A stretch of DNA of 33,128 nucleotides, taken from an uncultured Victivallales bacterium (GTDB taxonomy: Bacteria > Verrucomicrobiota > Lentisphaeria > Oligosphaerales > JAFGRS01). The stretch is from NCBI GenBank assembly GCA_903834675.1, contig CAILKC010000399.1:1-33128 (forward strand). The letters are read 5' to 3'. The notes under the pieces are model-generated. The model did not search any database and was not told where the DNA came from. It saw nothing but the letters and a program-made list of their open reading frames with translations. Positions within the stretch are counted from its first letter, which is position 1, and each line of letters starts with the position of its first letter. Both the position numbers and the translations under genes were made by a program. Positions 7,387-15,648 of the stretch are shown piece after piece.

Positions 7387-8736
7387 TCAGCGCCCCCGGC
7401 GGCTGCGCAGATGGCCCTTCTTCAAGAAGCCATCGTAATGCCGGGACAGCAGATGCGTCTCAACCTGGCGCATCGTGTCGAGCATCACGCCCACAATGAT
7501 CAGCAGACTGGTGCCGCCAAAGAACTGCGCAATCATAGAGGGAATGCTGAACTTACGGGCCAAGAACATGGGAAAAATCGCCAGGAACGTCAGGAAAAGC
7601 GCGCCAGCAAACGTCACCCGAGTCATGGTGTTGTCCAGGAACTCGGCGGTGGGCTGCCCGGGACGAATGCCGGGAACGTACCCACCACGCTTCTGCAAAT
7701 CGTCGGCGATCTGAATCGGATTGAACTGATTGGCCACCCAGAAGAAGGAGAACAACAGAATCATGCCTGCGTACAGGAACATGTACCGGTAGTTGCCGTA
7801 GCCAAACCACGGCCCCACCACCGCGTTCACTGACGGAAAGATGCGCAGGACCATGCCGGGCAAACTCAGGATGGCCCCCGCAAAGATGATCGGCATCACC
7901 CCGGAGTAGTTGATCCGCAGAGGCAAGTAACTGGTGGTCCCGGCTGCCACACCGCCACGACCAGACGTCCGCCGCGCATAGCGAATCGGAATCTTCCGGT
8001 GGCCCTGGGTAATGGCCACCGTCGCGCCACACACCAGAAAAAACATGGCCAGCATAATCATCACGTGGATCACCGTGATCTGGCCGCCGGCTTGCCACAG
8101 CCTGTACAGGCTCGCCAGTGCTTGGGGCAGGCGCGCTACGATGTTCACCGTAATGATGATGCTCGCACCGTTGCCGATGCCGCGCTCCGTGATCACCTCG
8201 CCCAGCCACATGATGAACATCGCGCCGGCCGTCAGCGTGATGACCGTGGTAATCATGAACGCCGGCCCCGGATTCATGACGATCCGCCCACCGCCCTGAA
8301 TCCCAAGCGCATCCGGCCGCATCATCGCCGAAGCAAAGATCGTCCCTTGGATCAGGGAGATCAAAATCGTGACATAGCGGGTCAACTGGTTGAATTTCTG
8401 CCGACCCGACTCGCCCTCCCGTACCATCTTCTCGAGAGCCGGAATCACCGGCATCATCAACTGCATGATGATCGACGCCGAGATATACGGCATGATCCCC
8501 AGCGCACCCACCGCAAACTGCTCCAAGGCGCCGCCACTGAAGAGGTTGAACATGTCCAGGACGCCACCCGTACCCCCCTGGTTGGAGCGCCGGAATAACT
8601 CGGCTAACACCTCGGTGTTGACGCCCGGACAAGGAATGTTTTCGGTCAGGCGGCACAGGGCGACAAGCCCCGCGACAACCAAGAGCTTTGCGCGCAGCTC
8701 CGGAATCTTCCAGCTATTGGCATAGGCGGAGAGCAT
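7387..8736 (-). CDS. secY: protein translocase subunit SecY
   Basis: This 449-aa polytopic membrane protein forms the channel of the Sec translocon. It starts with the cytoplasmic helix WKIPELRAKLL, then shows the plug-region segment MFNLFSGGALEQFAVGALGIMPYISASIIMQLM, the loops KKLxREGExGRQKxNQ-like (MVREGESGRQKFNQLTRY) and ITERGIGNGASIII, and the C-terminal RPGQPTAEFLDN and RQVETHLLSRHYDGFLKKG. Its length is normal. GAGGG precedes the ATG by 9 nt. It ends the spc-type cluster, 69 nt after rplO. Unusually, adk and map do not follow it: they lie 23 kb away at the head of the other ribosomal block. Confidence 0.98.
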   Translation of the reverse strand: MLSAYANSWKIPELRAKLLVVAGLVALCRLTENIPCPGVNTEVLAELFRRSNQGGTGGVLDMFNLFSGGALEQFAVGALGIMPYISASIIMQLMMPVIPALEKMVREGESGRQKFNQLTRYVTILISLIQGTIFASAMMRPDALGIQGGGRIVMNPGPAFMITTVITLTAGAMFIMWLGEVITERGIGNGASIIITVNIVARLPQALASLYRLWQAGGQITVIHVMIMLAMFFLVCGATVAITQGHRKIPIRYARRTSGRGGVAAGTTSYLPLRINYSGVMPIIFAGAILSLPGMVLRIFPSVNAVVGPWFGYGNYRYMFLYAGMILLFSFFWVANQFNPIQIADDLQKRGGYVPGIRPGQPTAEFLDNTMTRVTFAGALFLTFLAIFPMFLARKFSIPSMIAQFFGGTSLLIIVGVMLDTMRQVETHLLSRHYDGFLKKGHLRSRRGR

Positions 8737-8805
8737 GAACGGGGTCCCTCGTCTCTTTCCTCGTGGTCACTCCCGGCAAAGCCGGTTGCTGACCGCGGTC
8801 GCCAA

Positions 8806-9258
8806 TCATACCGTAAGGCAAGCCCCACCAGCCGCCTCAATCTTGCGGCGGGCGCTGGCGCTGAACTTCTCGGCGTGGACCGTGAGAGCCTTGGTCAGTT
8901 CGCCGTCACCCAAAACCTTCAGGGGCGAATCCAGCCGACTGATGAAACCCAAGGACTTCAAGGCTTGCTTATCTACCTGCGTCCCCGCCTGGAAATTCGC
9001 CTCCAGGTACTCCACGTTTACCACCAGGTAGGTGGTGTGGTTGGGGTTGTCGAACCCCCGTTTCGGTAGACGCCGGAACAGGGGAATCTGACCACCCTCG
9101 AAGTGCGGGCGGTAACGCGTCCCCGAGCGCGCCTTGGCACCCTTCTCACCACGGCCGGCAGTGCGTCCGCTGCCGGAGCCGTCACCGCGCCCGACCCGCT
9201 TGCGGACGGGACGCCTGAACGTATTGCTGAGCGCTTGTAACTTCATCGTTAGCCTCAC
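8806..9258 (-). CDS. rplO: 50S ribosomal protein L15
   Basis: This 150-aa L15 has the hallmark basic, glycine-rich N-terminus ([26 protein letters not shown] in overlapping form), the [13 protein letters not shown] motif and the C-terminal [20 protein letters not shown]15 is a late-assembly 23S rRNA binder. GAGG stands 6 nt before the ATG. Only 15 nt separate it from rpsE, so rpmD (L30), which usually intervenes in Proteobacteria and Firmicutes, is missing here. Confidence 0.97.
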   Translation of the reverse strand: MRLTMKLQALSNTFRRPVRKRVGRGDGSGSGRTAGRGEKGAKARSGTRYRPHFEGGQIPLFRRLPKRGFDNPNHTTYLVVNVEYLEANFQAGTQVDKQALKSLGFISRLDSPLKVLGDGELTKALTVHAEKFSASARRKIEAAGGACLTV

Positions 9259-9273
9259 ACCCTCAAAAAGGCC

Positions 9274-9777
9274 TTACAAAGACGCGACGTCACGCTTGGC
9301 AAGGATCTCGTCCTTCGTGCGCAACAGCGAAATGCCGCACATCGTGGCCTTGACCACGTTCACCGGGTTCTTGGAGCCCAGGCTCTTGGCGAGAACATCC
9401 TTCACGCCACCCAGTTCCAGAACGGCACGCATACCACCCCCGGCGATCACCCCCGTGCCACGCGTGGCGGGGCGCATCAGCACCCGGCTGCCGCGAAAAT
9501 CCGCCTGCACCTGGTGCGTCAGGGTCTGGCCAAACATCGGAATGCCGATCATCGACTTGCGCGCCTGCTCGCTACCCTTGCGGATAGCGTCGGCCACTTC
9601 GTTGGCCTTCCCAAAGCCGACGCCCACGCGACCCTTACGGTCACCCACCACCACCAGCGCGCTGAAGGCGAACCGACGACCGCCCTTAACGACTTTACTG
9701 CAGCGGTTAATGCTGACCACGCGCTCTTCGAACTCGCCCCCGTCGGCTGCGGGCCTGTCACTTCTCTGATATGCCAC
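9274..9777 (-). CDS. rpsE: 30S ribosomal protein S5
   Basis: This 167-aa S5 is recognisable by [31 protein letters not shown] (read in pieces), [13 protein letters not shown] and [34 protein letters not shown]5 helps keep decoding accurate and sits near the mRNA entry. The start codon is GTG (9775-9777), preceded by GGGAG 8 nt upstream. It lies 82 nt downstream of rplR, a slightly wide gap for this cluster. Confidence 0.97.
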   Translation of the reverse strand: MAYQRSDRPAADGGEFEERVVSINRCSKVVKGGRRFAFSALVVVGDRKGRVGVGFGKANEVADAIRKGSEQARKSMIGIPMFGQTLTHQVQADFRGSRVLMRPATRGTGVIAGGGMRAVLELGGVKDVLAKSLGSKNPVNVVKATMCGISLLRTKDEILAKRDVASL

Positions 9778-9859
9778 GGATCAAACTCCCATCTTGGTTG
9801 CCCGGCTGGCCTGCCGGCAGGCTGGGCCGGCTGGTCGTCGCAGCACGACCCATTTCCGC

Positions 9860-10225
9860 TCAGAACTCCAGGCCTGCTTCACGGGCGGCAGCCGCCAGAG
9901 CTTTAACTCGGCCGTGGTAGGTGAAACCCCCGCGGTCGAACACAACCGCCTTGATCTGCGCCGCCAGAGCCTTTTCCGCGATCATCTTGCCCAGCGCGGC
10001 GGCCCCCGCCACATTCGTGGTCTTCAGCGCCGTCTCACGGAAGGCCGGGGACAGCGTACTTGCCGAGGCCAAGGTATGGTGCTTCGTATCGTCAATCAAC
10101 TGCACGTAGAGGTGCTGTGACGAACGGAAAACCGCCAGGCGCGGCCGCTCGGCCGTCCCTACTACCTTGCGCCGCAGCCGCCAGTGTCGGCGCGCCCGCG
10201 CTTGCTGTCTGCTTACATTGCTCAT
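9860..10225 (-). CDS. rplR: 50S ribosomal protein L18
   Basis: This 121-aa L18, the 5S rRNA binder of the central protuberance, has a basic N-terminus rich in Arg, then [56 protein letters not shown]. The length is normal. GGAG lies about 11 nt before the ATG. It stands in its usual place between rplF and rpsE. Confidence 0.97.
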   Translation of the reverse strand: MSNVSRQQARARRHWRLRRKVVGTAERPRLAVFRSSQHLYVQLIDDTKHHTLASASTLSPAFRETALKTTNVAGAAALGKMIAEKALAAQIKAVVFDRGGFTYHGRVKALAAAAREAGLEF

Positions 10226-10287
10226 CGAACGTCTTGCTCCCTGAACCAGCGGGATCGGCCCCAGAAACCGACACCCCTACGGCCTGA

Positions 10288-10827
10288 TCAGCCGACCGTC
10301 TTACCTTCCTTCAGCGCGACGCGTTCGCCCGCGTACCGAATGCCCTTACCCTGATAACAGTCCGGCGGACGGTAGCCGCGGATCGTGGCGGCAGCCTGTC
10401 CGACCAACTGCTTGTCAGGGCCTTCCACGGTGATGTGGGTCGGGTCCGGCATCGTTACCTTCACACCCTCGGGAGCCTCATATTCGATCGGCCCCGAGAA
10501 GCCCAAACTCAAACTCAACGCGCGCGGCCCCTTCACCTGACCGCGATACCCGACACCCTGAAACTCCAGGTCGCGCCGGTAGCCGCTGGTGACCCCTATC
10601 ATCATGTTGTTCAGAATACTGCGGACCATGCCGTGCCGAGCGCGGATCGGGCCCTCATCCCCGGTGCGTGTCACCACGACCTGGGCGGCGTCCGCCGTCA
10701 CCGCGATAGCCGCGGGAACCGCGAACGACAAGGTCCCCTTCGGCCCGGTTACGGTGACCGTCGAGCCGTCTACCTGCACCGTAACACGGCTGTCCACTTG
10801 GATTGGTTTTCTGCCCACTCGAGACAT
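10288..10827 (-). CDS. rplF: 50S ribosomal protein L6
   Basis: This 179-aa L6 starts MSRVGRKPI and has the two-fold repeat of the family, with VTVTGPKGTLSF in the first half and ITVEGPDKQLVGQAAATIRGYRPPDCYQGKGIRYAGE in the second (read in parts). It binds 23S rRNA near the factor-binding site. AAGGAAGG precedes the ATG. The position between rpsH and rplR is canonical. Confidence 0.97.
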   Translation of the reverse strand: MSRVGRKPIQVDSRVTVQVDGSTVTVTGPKGTLSFAVPAAIAVTADAAQVVVTRTGDEGPIRARHGMVRSILNNMMIGVTSGYRRDLEFQGVGYRGQVKGPRALSLSLGFSGPIEYEAPEGVKVTMPDPTHITVEGPDKQLVGQAAATIRGYRPPDCYQGKGIRYAGERVALKEGKTVG

Positions 10828-10864
10828 TGCGGTACCTTCCTTAAAACAGCTTGGGGAGCCCCTG

Positions 10865-11269
10865 TCACCACACGTAACAGAGTACCTCGCCCCCGAGGTT
10901 CTGCTGGCGAGCCGCCCGCCCGGTCATCAGCCCCCGACACGTCGACAGAACCACGATCCCCAGGCCACCCAGGACCCGCGGGATCTCGTCGGCACCGGCG
11001 TAAATCCGACAGGACGGCGTGCTGACCCGCTCAATCCCCTCGATGACCGGAATGGCTCGCTTGCTCTTGTACTTCAACTCAAGGGTGACCGTCTTGCGTG
11101 GGGTCCCGTCTTCTGTGACCCGGTAACCCTGGATGTAGCCCTGCTCCTTGAGCACCTCAGCCAGGGCCGTTTTGATACGCGACGACGGCATCGAGACCTC
11201 GGTCTGCTTGGCCGAACTGCCGTTGCGGATCCGGGTCAGCATGTCAGCAATGGGATCGCTCATACTCAT
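10865..11269 (-). CDS. rpsH: 30S ribosomal protein S8
   Basis: This 134-aa S8 starts MSMSDPIADMLTRIRNG and ends with the conserved STCRGLMTGRAARQQNLGGEVLCYVW, in which STxRGxMT is the 16S-binding signature. I use the ATG at 11269, which has AGGAG at 11280-11284 ten nt before it. The ATG two codons later would also suit the family. A longer frame to 11296 would overlap rpsN and adds unconserved residues. In E. coli, S8 represses its own operon. I saw no comparable mRNA site here, but none was modelled. Confidence 0.96.
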   Translation of the reverse strand: MSMSDPIADMLTRIRNGSSAKQTEVSMPSSRIKTALAEVLKEQGYIQGYRVTEDGTPRKTVTLELKYKSKRAIPVIEGIERVSTPSCRIYAGADEIPRVLGGLGIVVLSTCRGLMTGRAARQQNLGGEVLCYVW

Positions 11270-11289
11270 GCTGCGCTCACTCCTGTACT

Positions 11290-11475
11290 CTACCAACTAG
11301 CCTTCATGACTCCGGGGATCTGGCCGCTGCTGGCCAGTTCCCGGAAGCAGATACGGCAAAGATGAAACTTGCGCATGTAAGCGCGTCGACGACCACACCG
11401 CGCACAACGACTGTAGCGGCGCACCGCAAACTTCGGCGTCGCGAGCGATTTGTTGATCAGTGCTTTCCTAGCCAC
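11290..11475 (-). CDS. rpsN: 30S ribosomal protein S14, zinc-binding type
   Basis: This 61-aa short S14 has an intact zinc ribbon, C24-x2-C27 and C40-x2-C43 ([26 protein letters not shown]). This is the C+ form (type Z), as opposed to the longer zinc-free form. The start codon is GTG with AGGAG about 7 nt upstream. It lies 14 nt after rplE and 20 nt before rpsH. Confidence 0.97.
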   Translation of the reverse strand: MARKALINKSLATPKFAVRRYSRCARCGRRRAYMRKFHLCRICFRELASSGQIPGVMKASW

Positions 11476-11489
11476 CGTACGTCTCCTGC

Positions 11490-12032
11490 TCAGTTTCCAA
11501 AGGGCATGCCCAGCAGCGTGAGCAACTCTCGGGCCTCATCATCGGTCTTTGCCGTAGTCACCAACGTGATGTTCATCCCGATGGTGTGCTTCGCCTTGTC
11601 CAAGTCCACTTCGGTGAACACGCTCTGATCCGTCAGGCCGAACGTGTAGTTGCCAGCGCCGTCAAAAGCCTGCTTTGGCACGCCGCGGAAGTCACGCACG
11701 CGCGGCAGCACTATGCCAATCAGGCGATAGAGGAAGTTGTACATCTGGCCGCGGCGCAAGGTCACGCAGGCGCCTACATTCATGCCTTCGCGCAGTTTGA
11801 AGTTACTGATACTCTTGCGCGACTTCGTGATCACCGGCTTCTGCCCGGTGATGGCGGCCAGTGTATCCACGGCACACTGCATCACTTCGCGGTCCTTGGC
11901 CGTGCCAACACCGCTGTTGATCACGATCTTCTCAAGCCGCGGCACTTGCATCACATTGCCGTACCCACGCGCCTTCATCATCTGCGGCGCTACTTGGGTC
12001 TTATACGTCTCGTAGAGGACGCTCTTCATCAT
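11490..12032 (-). CDS. rplE: 50S ribosomal protein L5
   Basis: This 180-aa L5, the 5S rRNA-binding protein that also contacts P-site tRNA, shows [37 protein letters not shown] (in overlapping pieces), [28 protein letters not shown] and the C-terminal [20 protein letters not shown]. Several ATGs cluster at the start (12038, 12032, 12029). GAGGG is only 1 nt before the first but 7 nt before the one at 12032, which I therefore chose. Confidence 0.96.
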   Translation of the reverse strand: MMKSVLYETYKTQVAPQMMKARGYGNVMQVPRLEKIVINSGVGTAKDREVMQCAVDTLAAITGQKPVITKSRKSISNFKLREGMNVGACVTLRRGQMYNFLYRLIGIVLPRVRDFRGVPKQAFDGAGNYTFGLTDQSVFTEVDLDKAKHTIGMNITLVTTAKTDDEARELLTLLGMPFGN

Positions 12033-12056
12033 AATCATGCCCTCACTTTACCGGCG

Positions 12057-12368
12057 TCAGGGCTCCACCGGGGCCGTGGCGGCAGCGGCTGGCGCCGTGG
12101 TCTTCTCGACCGCCTTCGCGCCCTCGGGATGCCTGGCGTTATATGCCTCTTCGAGCATCACGTTGGAGATGTGAACCGGACACTCGATGCTCTCGATGCC
12201 GCCCTGCGGTTTGTCCGCCGTCCGGCGGGTCGCTTTCTTGCGGGTGTTGACACCCTCTACCACAACCCGGCCCTTCTCGCGCTGGACCTGGAGCACGCGC
12301 CCCCGCTTGCCCCGCTGGGCCCCAGCGATGACCACCACCGTATCGTTCTTCTTCAACTGCTTAGCCAT
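12057..12368 (-). CDS. rplX: 50S ribosomal protein L24 with Ala/Pro-rich C-terminal tail
   Basis: This 103-aa L24 has the KOW motif near the N-terminus (NDTVVVIAGAQRGKRGRVLQV), then VVEGVNTRKKATRRT, GGIESIECPVHISNVML. L24 starts 50S assembly by binding the 5' end of 23S rRNA. After about residue 85 the protein ends in a low-complexity tail, KTTAPAAAATAPVEP, beyond the usual fold. The ATG overlaps the rplN stop (TGATG), so translation of the two is coupled. Confidence 0.97.
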   Translation of the reverse strand: MAKQLKKNDTVVVIAGAQRGKRGRVLQVQREKGRVVVEGVNTRKKATRRTADKPQGGIESIECPVHISNVMLEEAYNARHPEGAKAVEKTTAPAAAATAPVEP

Positions 12369-12733
12369 CAGATCACCTCCGGAGCCAGCGAGACGATCTT
12401 CATGAAGTCCTTGTCGCGCAGTTCGCGGGCCACGGGGCCGAAAATGCGGGTGCCGCGGGGATTGCCCTCGTCGTCGATGATCACGGCCGCGTTGCGGTCA
12501 AAGCGCAGGCAACTGCCATCCGCCCGGCGAATGTTGCTGGCCGTGCGGACCACCACCGCACGTACCACTTCGCCCTTATGCACCAAGCCGCGGGGCTGTG
12601 CCTCCTTGACGGCGGCGCGCACAATGTCGCCCACCCGCGCACAACGCTTGCGTTGGCCAAGGACGCGGATGACCATCACCCGGCGAGCCCCGGAATTATC
12701 GGCCACATCTAGGTAGGTTTGTGTCTGGACCAT
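12368..12733 (-). CDS. rplN: 50S ribosomal protein L14
   Basis: This 121-aa L14 has the conserved start [21 protein letters not shown] and the downstream signatures [31 protein letters not shown], [30 protein letters not shown] (in pieces) and [11 protein letters not shown]. It contacts 16S rRNA at bridges B5 and B8. Length and position between rpsQ and rplX are standard. Confidence 0.97.
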   Translation of the reverse strand: MVQTQTYLDVADNSGARRVMVIRVLGQRKRCARVGDIVRAAVKEAQPRGLVHKGEVVRAVVVRTASNIRRADGSCLRFDRNAAVIIDDEGNPRGTRIFGPVARELRDKDFMKIVSLAPEVI

Positions 12734-12744
12734 GGGATCGGCTC

Positions 12745-13029
12745 CTACTCGGTCGCCGCCGCGCGCCGTACGATGGAGATGAGGCGCCAGCGCTTCAGTT
12801 TGCTCAGGGGCCGGGTTTCCATGATCTCCACCACGTCGCCTGCCCGTGCTTCGTTATTCTCGTCGTGTACGTAATACTTCTTACTGTACTTGACGACTTT
12901 GCGGTAGACCGGGTGCGCCGCCTGACGCTCTACCCGGCAGACCAGCGTCTTTTTCTGGCAGTCGCTGACCACGGTCGCCACACGCGTCTTGCGAACGGCA
13001 CGCGGCATTGTGTTGACTTCTTCCGACAT
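12745..13029 (-). CDS. rpsQ: 30S ribosomal protein S17
   Basis: This 94-aa S17, an early 16S 5'-domain binder, has an OB fold with [39 protein letters not shown] and [21 protein letters not shown]. An AGG-rich ribosome site stands 6-10 nt before the ATG at 13029. An internal Met at codon 8 would give a shorter, also plausible, N-terminus. It lies 11 nt before rplN. Confidence 0.96.
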   Translation of the reverse strand: MSEEVNTMPRAVRKTRVATVVSDCQKKTLVCRVERQAAHPVYRKVVKYSKKYYVHDENNEARAGDVVEIMETRPLSKLKRWRLISIVRRAAATE

Positions 13030-13046
13030 CGGTCGCCTACCTCTGT

Positions 13047-13238
13047 TTAGCGCCTGGCACGCGCCGTCTTCTCGGTCTCCAGCCGGGCGATCTCACGGCG
13101 GACCACAAGGATCCGACCCGTGTTCTCCAGCTGGCCGGTCTGCTGCTGCATGCGGAGGTTGAACGCCTCACGCCGGCCGTCTTCAAGCTGTCGCGCCAAC
13201 TCTTCGCTCGTCAGTTCACGGATCTGTGCTGCTTTCAT
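13047..13238 (-). CDS. rpmC: 50S ribosomal protein L29
   Basis: This 63-aa helical hairpin has the L29 pattern IRELTSEELARQLEDGRREAFNLRMQ followed by QLENTGRILVVRREIARLET. It sits by the peptide exit tunnel, where SRP and trigger factor dock. It is in its usual place between rplP and rpsQ. Confidence 0.95.
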   Translation of the reverse strand: MKAAQIRELTSEELARQLEDGRREAFNLRMQQQTGQLENTGRILVVRREIARLETEKTARARR

Positions 13239-13280
13239 GAAAGCATCAACTCCCAGCCATCAGGCAGATTACCGCATCCC

Positions 13281-13691
13281 TTAGTGCCGGGATAGCATCC
13301 TGCAACGAAACGGAATCTTACTGGCCGCACGGGACAGTGCCTCGCGAGCCATCAACTCGGGACAGCCGCTGATCTCCAGGATCATATTGCCCGGCCGTAT
13401 GACTGCCACCCAACCCTCGACGTTACCCTTGCCCTTACCCATACGGGTCTCGAGCGGCTTCTTCGTATACGGCTTGTCCGGATAGACCCGAATCCACACC
13501 TTGCCACGGCGCGCCATGTGGCGCGTGACCGCGACGCGGGCGGCTTCAATCTGGTTCGCCGAAAGCCAACCCCGGTCCAAGACCTGCAACCCGAAATCGC
13601 CGAAATCAAGCTTGTTGTTTCGGCTGGCGATTCCCGCGCGGGCGCCGCGGTGCACCTTTCTGTGCTTTACGCGCTTTGGCATCAGAGGCAT
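13281..13691 (-). CDS. rplP: 50S ribosomal protein L16, start buried in rpsC
   Basis: This 136-aa L16 begins MPLMPKRVKHRKVHRG and contains GIASRNNKLDFGDFGLQ, the RHMARRGKVWIRVYPDKPYTKKPLETRMGKGKG segment (in pieces) and ILEISG. L16 organises the A-site tRNA region of the 50S subunit. The ATG at 13691 has a strong GGAGG about 9 nt upstream, inside the rpsC reading frame, and the first 86 nt of the gene are also the last 86 nt of rpsC in another frame. Both proteins are full-length, so the overlap looks genuine. Confidence 0.97.
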   Translation of the reverse strand: MPLMPKRVKHRKVHRGARAGIASRNNKLDFGDFGLQVLDRGWLSANQIEAARVAVTRHMARRGKVWIRVYPDKPYTKKPLETRMGKGKGNVEGWVAVIRPGNMILEISGCPELMAREALSRAASKIPFRCRMLSRH

Positions 13692-14331
13692 TCGCGTTAT
13701 CCTCCCAGTCCTTAGGTTTGCAGATCCACACTTTCACGCCGATGGCGCCGGCCGTGGTGCGCGCCTCGGAGAACCCGTAGTCGATGATGGCGCGCAGCGT
13801 GTGCAGCGGCACCTTGCCGTCCTTGTACTGCTCGGTCCGCGCCAGTTCGGCGCCGTTGAGTCGCCCCGAACAGCGCACGCGGCAACCGTCCGCCCCCAAG
13901 TCCATGGTCGTCTGAATAGAGCGCTTCATGGCGCGGCGGAAGTTGATGCGGCGCTCCAACTGCTGGGCAATGCTCTCGGCCACCAGTTGGGCGTCCAATT
14001 CAGGTGTCTTGATCTCGCGGATGTCGATGTAGATCTCTTTGCCGTCAGTCAGCTCAGCAATGGCTGTCTTCAGGCGGTCGATCTCGCTGCCCTTGCGTCC
14101 GATCACAAGGCCTGGCCGACCGCTGAAAACCGTGATGCGGACACGCTTGGCAAAGCGCTCGATGGTCACCTTGGAAATCGCGGCCTGGCGCAGTTCCGAC
14201 TTGACGAAGTCACGTATGTGCAGGTCTTCCTGCAACATGGGTCCGAAGTCGGCCTTGCGCGCAAACCAGCGCGATTTCCACTCTTTGGTGACCGGGATAC
14301 GAAACCCGATTGGATTTACTTTTTGGCCCAA
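13606..14331 (-). CDS. rpsC: 30S ribosomal protein S3 with tail overlapping rplP
   Basis: This 241-aa S3 begins MGQKVNPIGFRIPVTKEWKSRW. It has the KH domain with its GxxG loop (RPGLVIGRKGSEIDRL), the SIAQQLERRINFRRAMKR helix, and GADGCRVRCSGRLNGAELARTE and VKVWICKP at the end of the conserved part. S3 forms part of the mRNA entry tunnel. After the conserved core a basic tail (KARKAQKGAPRRPRGNRQ, ending QPKQQA) runs 86 nt into rplP in a different frame. It lies 18 nt after rplV. Confidence 0.97.
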   Translation of the reverse strand: MGQKVNPIGFRIPVTKEWKSRWFARKADFGPMLQEDLHIRDFVKSELRQAAISKVTIERFAKRVRITVFSGRPGLVIGRKGSEIDRLKTAIAELTDGKEIYIDIREIKTPELDAQLVAESIAQQLERRINFRRAMKRSIQTTMDLGADGCRVRCSGRLNGAELARTEQYKDGKVPLHTLRAIIDYGFSEARTTAGAIGVKVWICKPKDWEDNANASDAKARKAQKGAPRRPRGNRQPKQQA

Positions 14332-14349
14332 GGTGGCACTCCCCTGCGA

Positions 14350-14691
14350 TTAGACCTGGTCCGTCACCACAATGCGAATATGGCTGGTGCGCTTGCGAAT
14401 GCGGCCTGCCATGCCGCGCGCCTTTGGCCTAAACCGGCGGATGGTCGGCCCCTCGCCGATGATGGCTTCCTTCACCACCAGGCGCTCCGCTGGCGCGCTA
14501 TCGCGTTCAGCGTTCTCGGCGTTAGCCACCGCCGAACGCAGCGTTCGGCTGATGAGGCGTGCTGCCTTTCGGGGGATCAGGTCGACCAGCGCCATGGCGT
14601 CACGCGCCGGCTTGCCCTGGATCAACCGTGCCACCTGGCGCGCTTTGAACGCCGAGATGCGCACGAATCTCGTGATGGCTCGTGCTTCCAT
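14350..14691 (-). CDS. rplV: 50S ribosomal protein L22
   Basis: This 113-aa L22 shows FVRISAFKARQVARLIQGK, the ALxxL-type helix ending in KAARLISRTLRSAVANAEN, VKEAIIGEGPTIRRFRPKARGMAGRIRKRTSHI (in pieces). Its loop lines the exit tunnel. It is the first ribosomal gene of this block. Normally rpsS precedes it, but the 123 nt upstream (to the stop at 14815) hold no rpsS remnant, and I found no convincing promoter there. It may be transcribed from the upstream envelope genes. Confidence 0.97.
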   Translation of the reverse strand: MEARAITRFVRISAFKARQVARLIQGKPARDAMALVDLIPRKAARLISRTLRSAVANAENAERDSAPAERLVVKEAIIGEGPTIRRFRPKARGMAGRIRKRTSHIRIVVTDQV

Positions 14692-14814
14692 GTTGCTGCC
14701 TTCTGTTCCTTGCGTCGACGCTTCAGCCGCCGACCCGCCGCGGACCGCCTCGTCGGGGTCGATCCGATCCTCGCCTGACGTTTCCCGGAACCGGTCACAC
14801 GACCCACGCCCGTG

Positions 14815-15615
14815 TCAGTCGGCGGTCACCACCGTCCCGGGACCGCTGTCACCAAGGCGTCCTGTGGTCACCACTGCCGCACTGATGTCGGCACGGACCT
14901 CGATCACGAGGAACTGTGCCTGCACGGTGCCGTCCTTGACCACATTCCAGTGGGTTCCGCGACGGATACCTGCGTCCTGACCACTGTCGAACACGACCAC
15001 TTGGAGGTCGTCGTTCACTGCTAACACTCGACAACTGCGTGCCACGAGATCCCGACTGCCTCGCCCGGCGACTGTCGACAGCGGTTTGAACGCACGTTCG
15101 GCGCCGACTACCAGCTCCGCAACACGCGCGATGATCTCACGCCGCATCACATCACTCGACTCAAGCACATCCAGAGCCGACCTCAGATACACCTGGAACG
15201 CCCGCACCAGGTTCACCAACTCTACCTGCGCCTGCCGCACGTCGTCCAAGGCATGCAGGGCTGCAGAGGCCGGATCACCACCCGCCAGCACCTGTCGGTC
15301 TACCAACAGGTGCGCCGCCTGTAGTTCCAGCGCTTCGGACTGACGGTTGCGTTCCTGACTGCGCAGGTACAGTTCCGCGTACCTGCCCCTGAGTTGCTCT
15401 ATTTCCTGCCGTGCTTTGGCGAGAGCCACATCCTGTTCGGCACAGCGCTTCTCGGCTGCCTCGCGGGCCAAGCGTAACTCTTGCACTTGCACCGGTTCGA
15501 CTGCCGCCGCTAGCGCTTGGTCCGCCGCAGTTGACGGCCACGCACAAAAGCACGAAGTCAATAGTATAGCGGGCACGGTGGCCCGTGTCCAACCGCTTAG
15601 TGTCTTTTTCGCCAT
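14815..15615 (-). CDS. exported coiled-coil protein of unknown function
   Basis: I do not recognise a named family. The 266-aa protein has an N-terminal export signal (about 1-30). The segment ILLTSC could be a lipobox, or cleavage could follow PSTA. A charged heptad-like stretch (about 35-105, LAREAAEKRCAEQDVALAKAR and onward) predicts a coiled coil. The C-terminal part (about 190-260, RVLAVNDDLQVVVFDSG, RRGTHWNVV, AQFLVIEVRADISAAVV) looks like a small beta-barrel. The start at 15615 is chosen because GGGAG lies 9 nt before it. The other ATG at 15624 abuts that site. The gene begins 33 nt after the glycosyltransferase gene, so the two are probably co-transcribed. A role in the cell envelope is inference only. 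Confidence 0.7.
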   Translation of the reverse strand: MAKKTLSGWTRATVPAILLTSCFCAWPSTAADQALAAAVEPVQVQELRLAREAAEKRCAEQDVALAKARQEIEQLRGRYAELYLRSQERNRQSEALELQAAHLLVDRQVLAGGDPASAALHALDDVRQAQVELVNLVRAFQVYLRSALDVLESSDVMRREIIARVAELVVGAERAFKPLSTVAGRGSRDLVARSCRVLAVNDDLQVVVFDSGQDAGIRRGTHWNVVKDGTVQAQFLVIEVRADISAAVVTTGRLGDSGPGTVVTAD

Positions 15616-15648
15616 CTCTATCATCTCCCGGCGCGCCGACTGTGAGCC

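Noticed and set aside
14622..14807. Basic minus-strand ORF upstream of and overlapping rplV as a possible rpsS or other r-protein remnant
   Set aside because: Its Arg/Lys-rich translation shows none of the S19 motifs and overlaps rplV in another frame. High GC with basic codons explains it.
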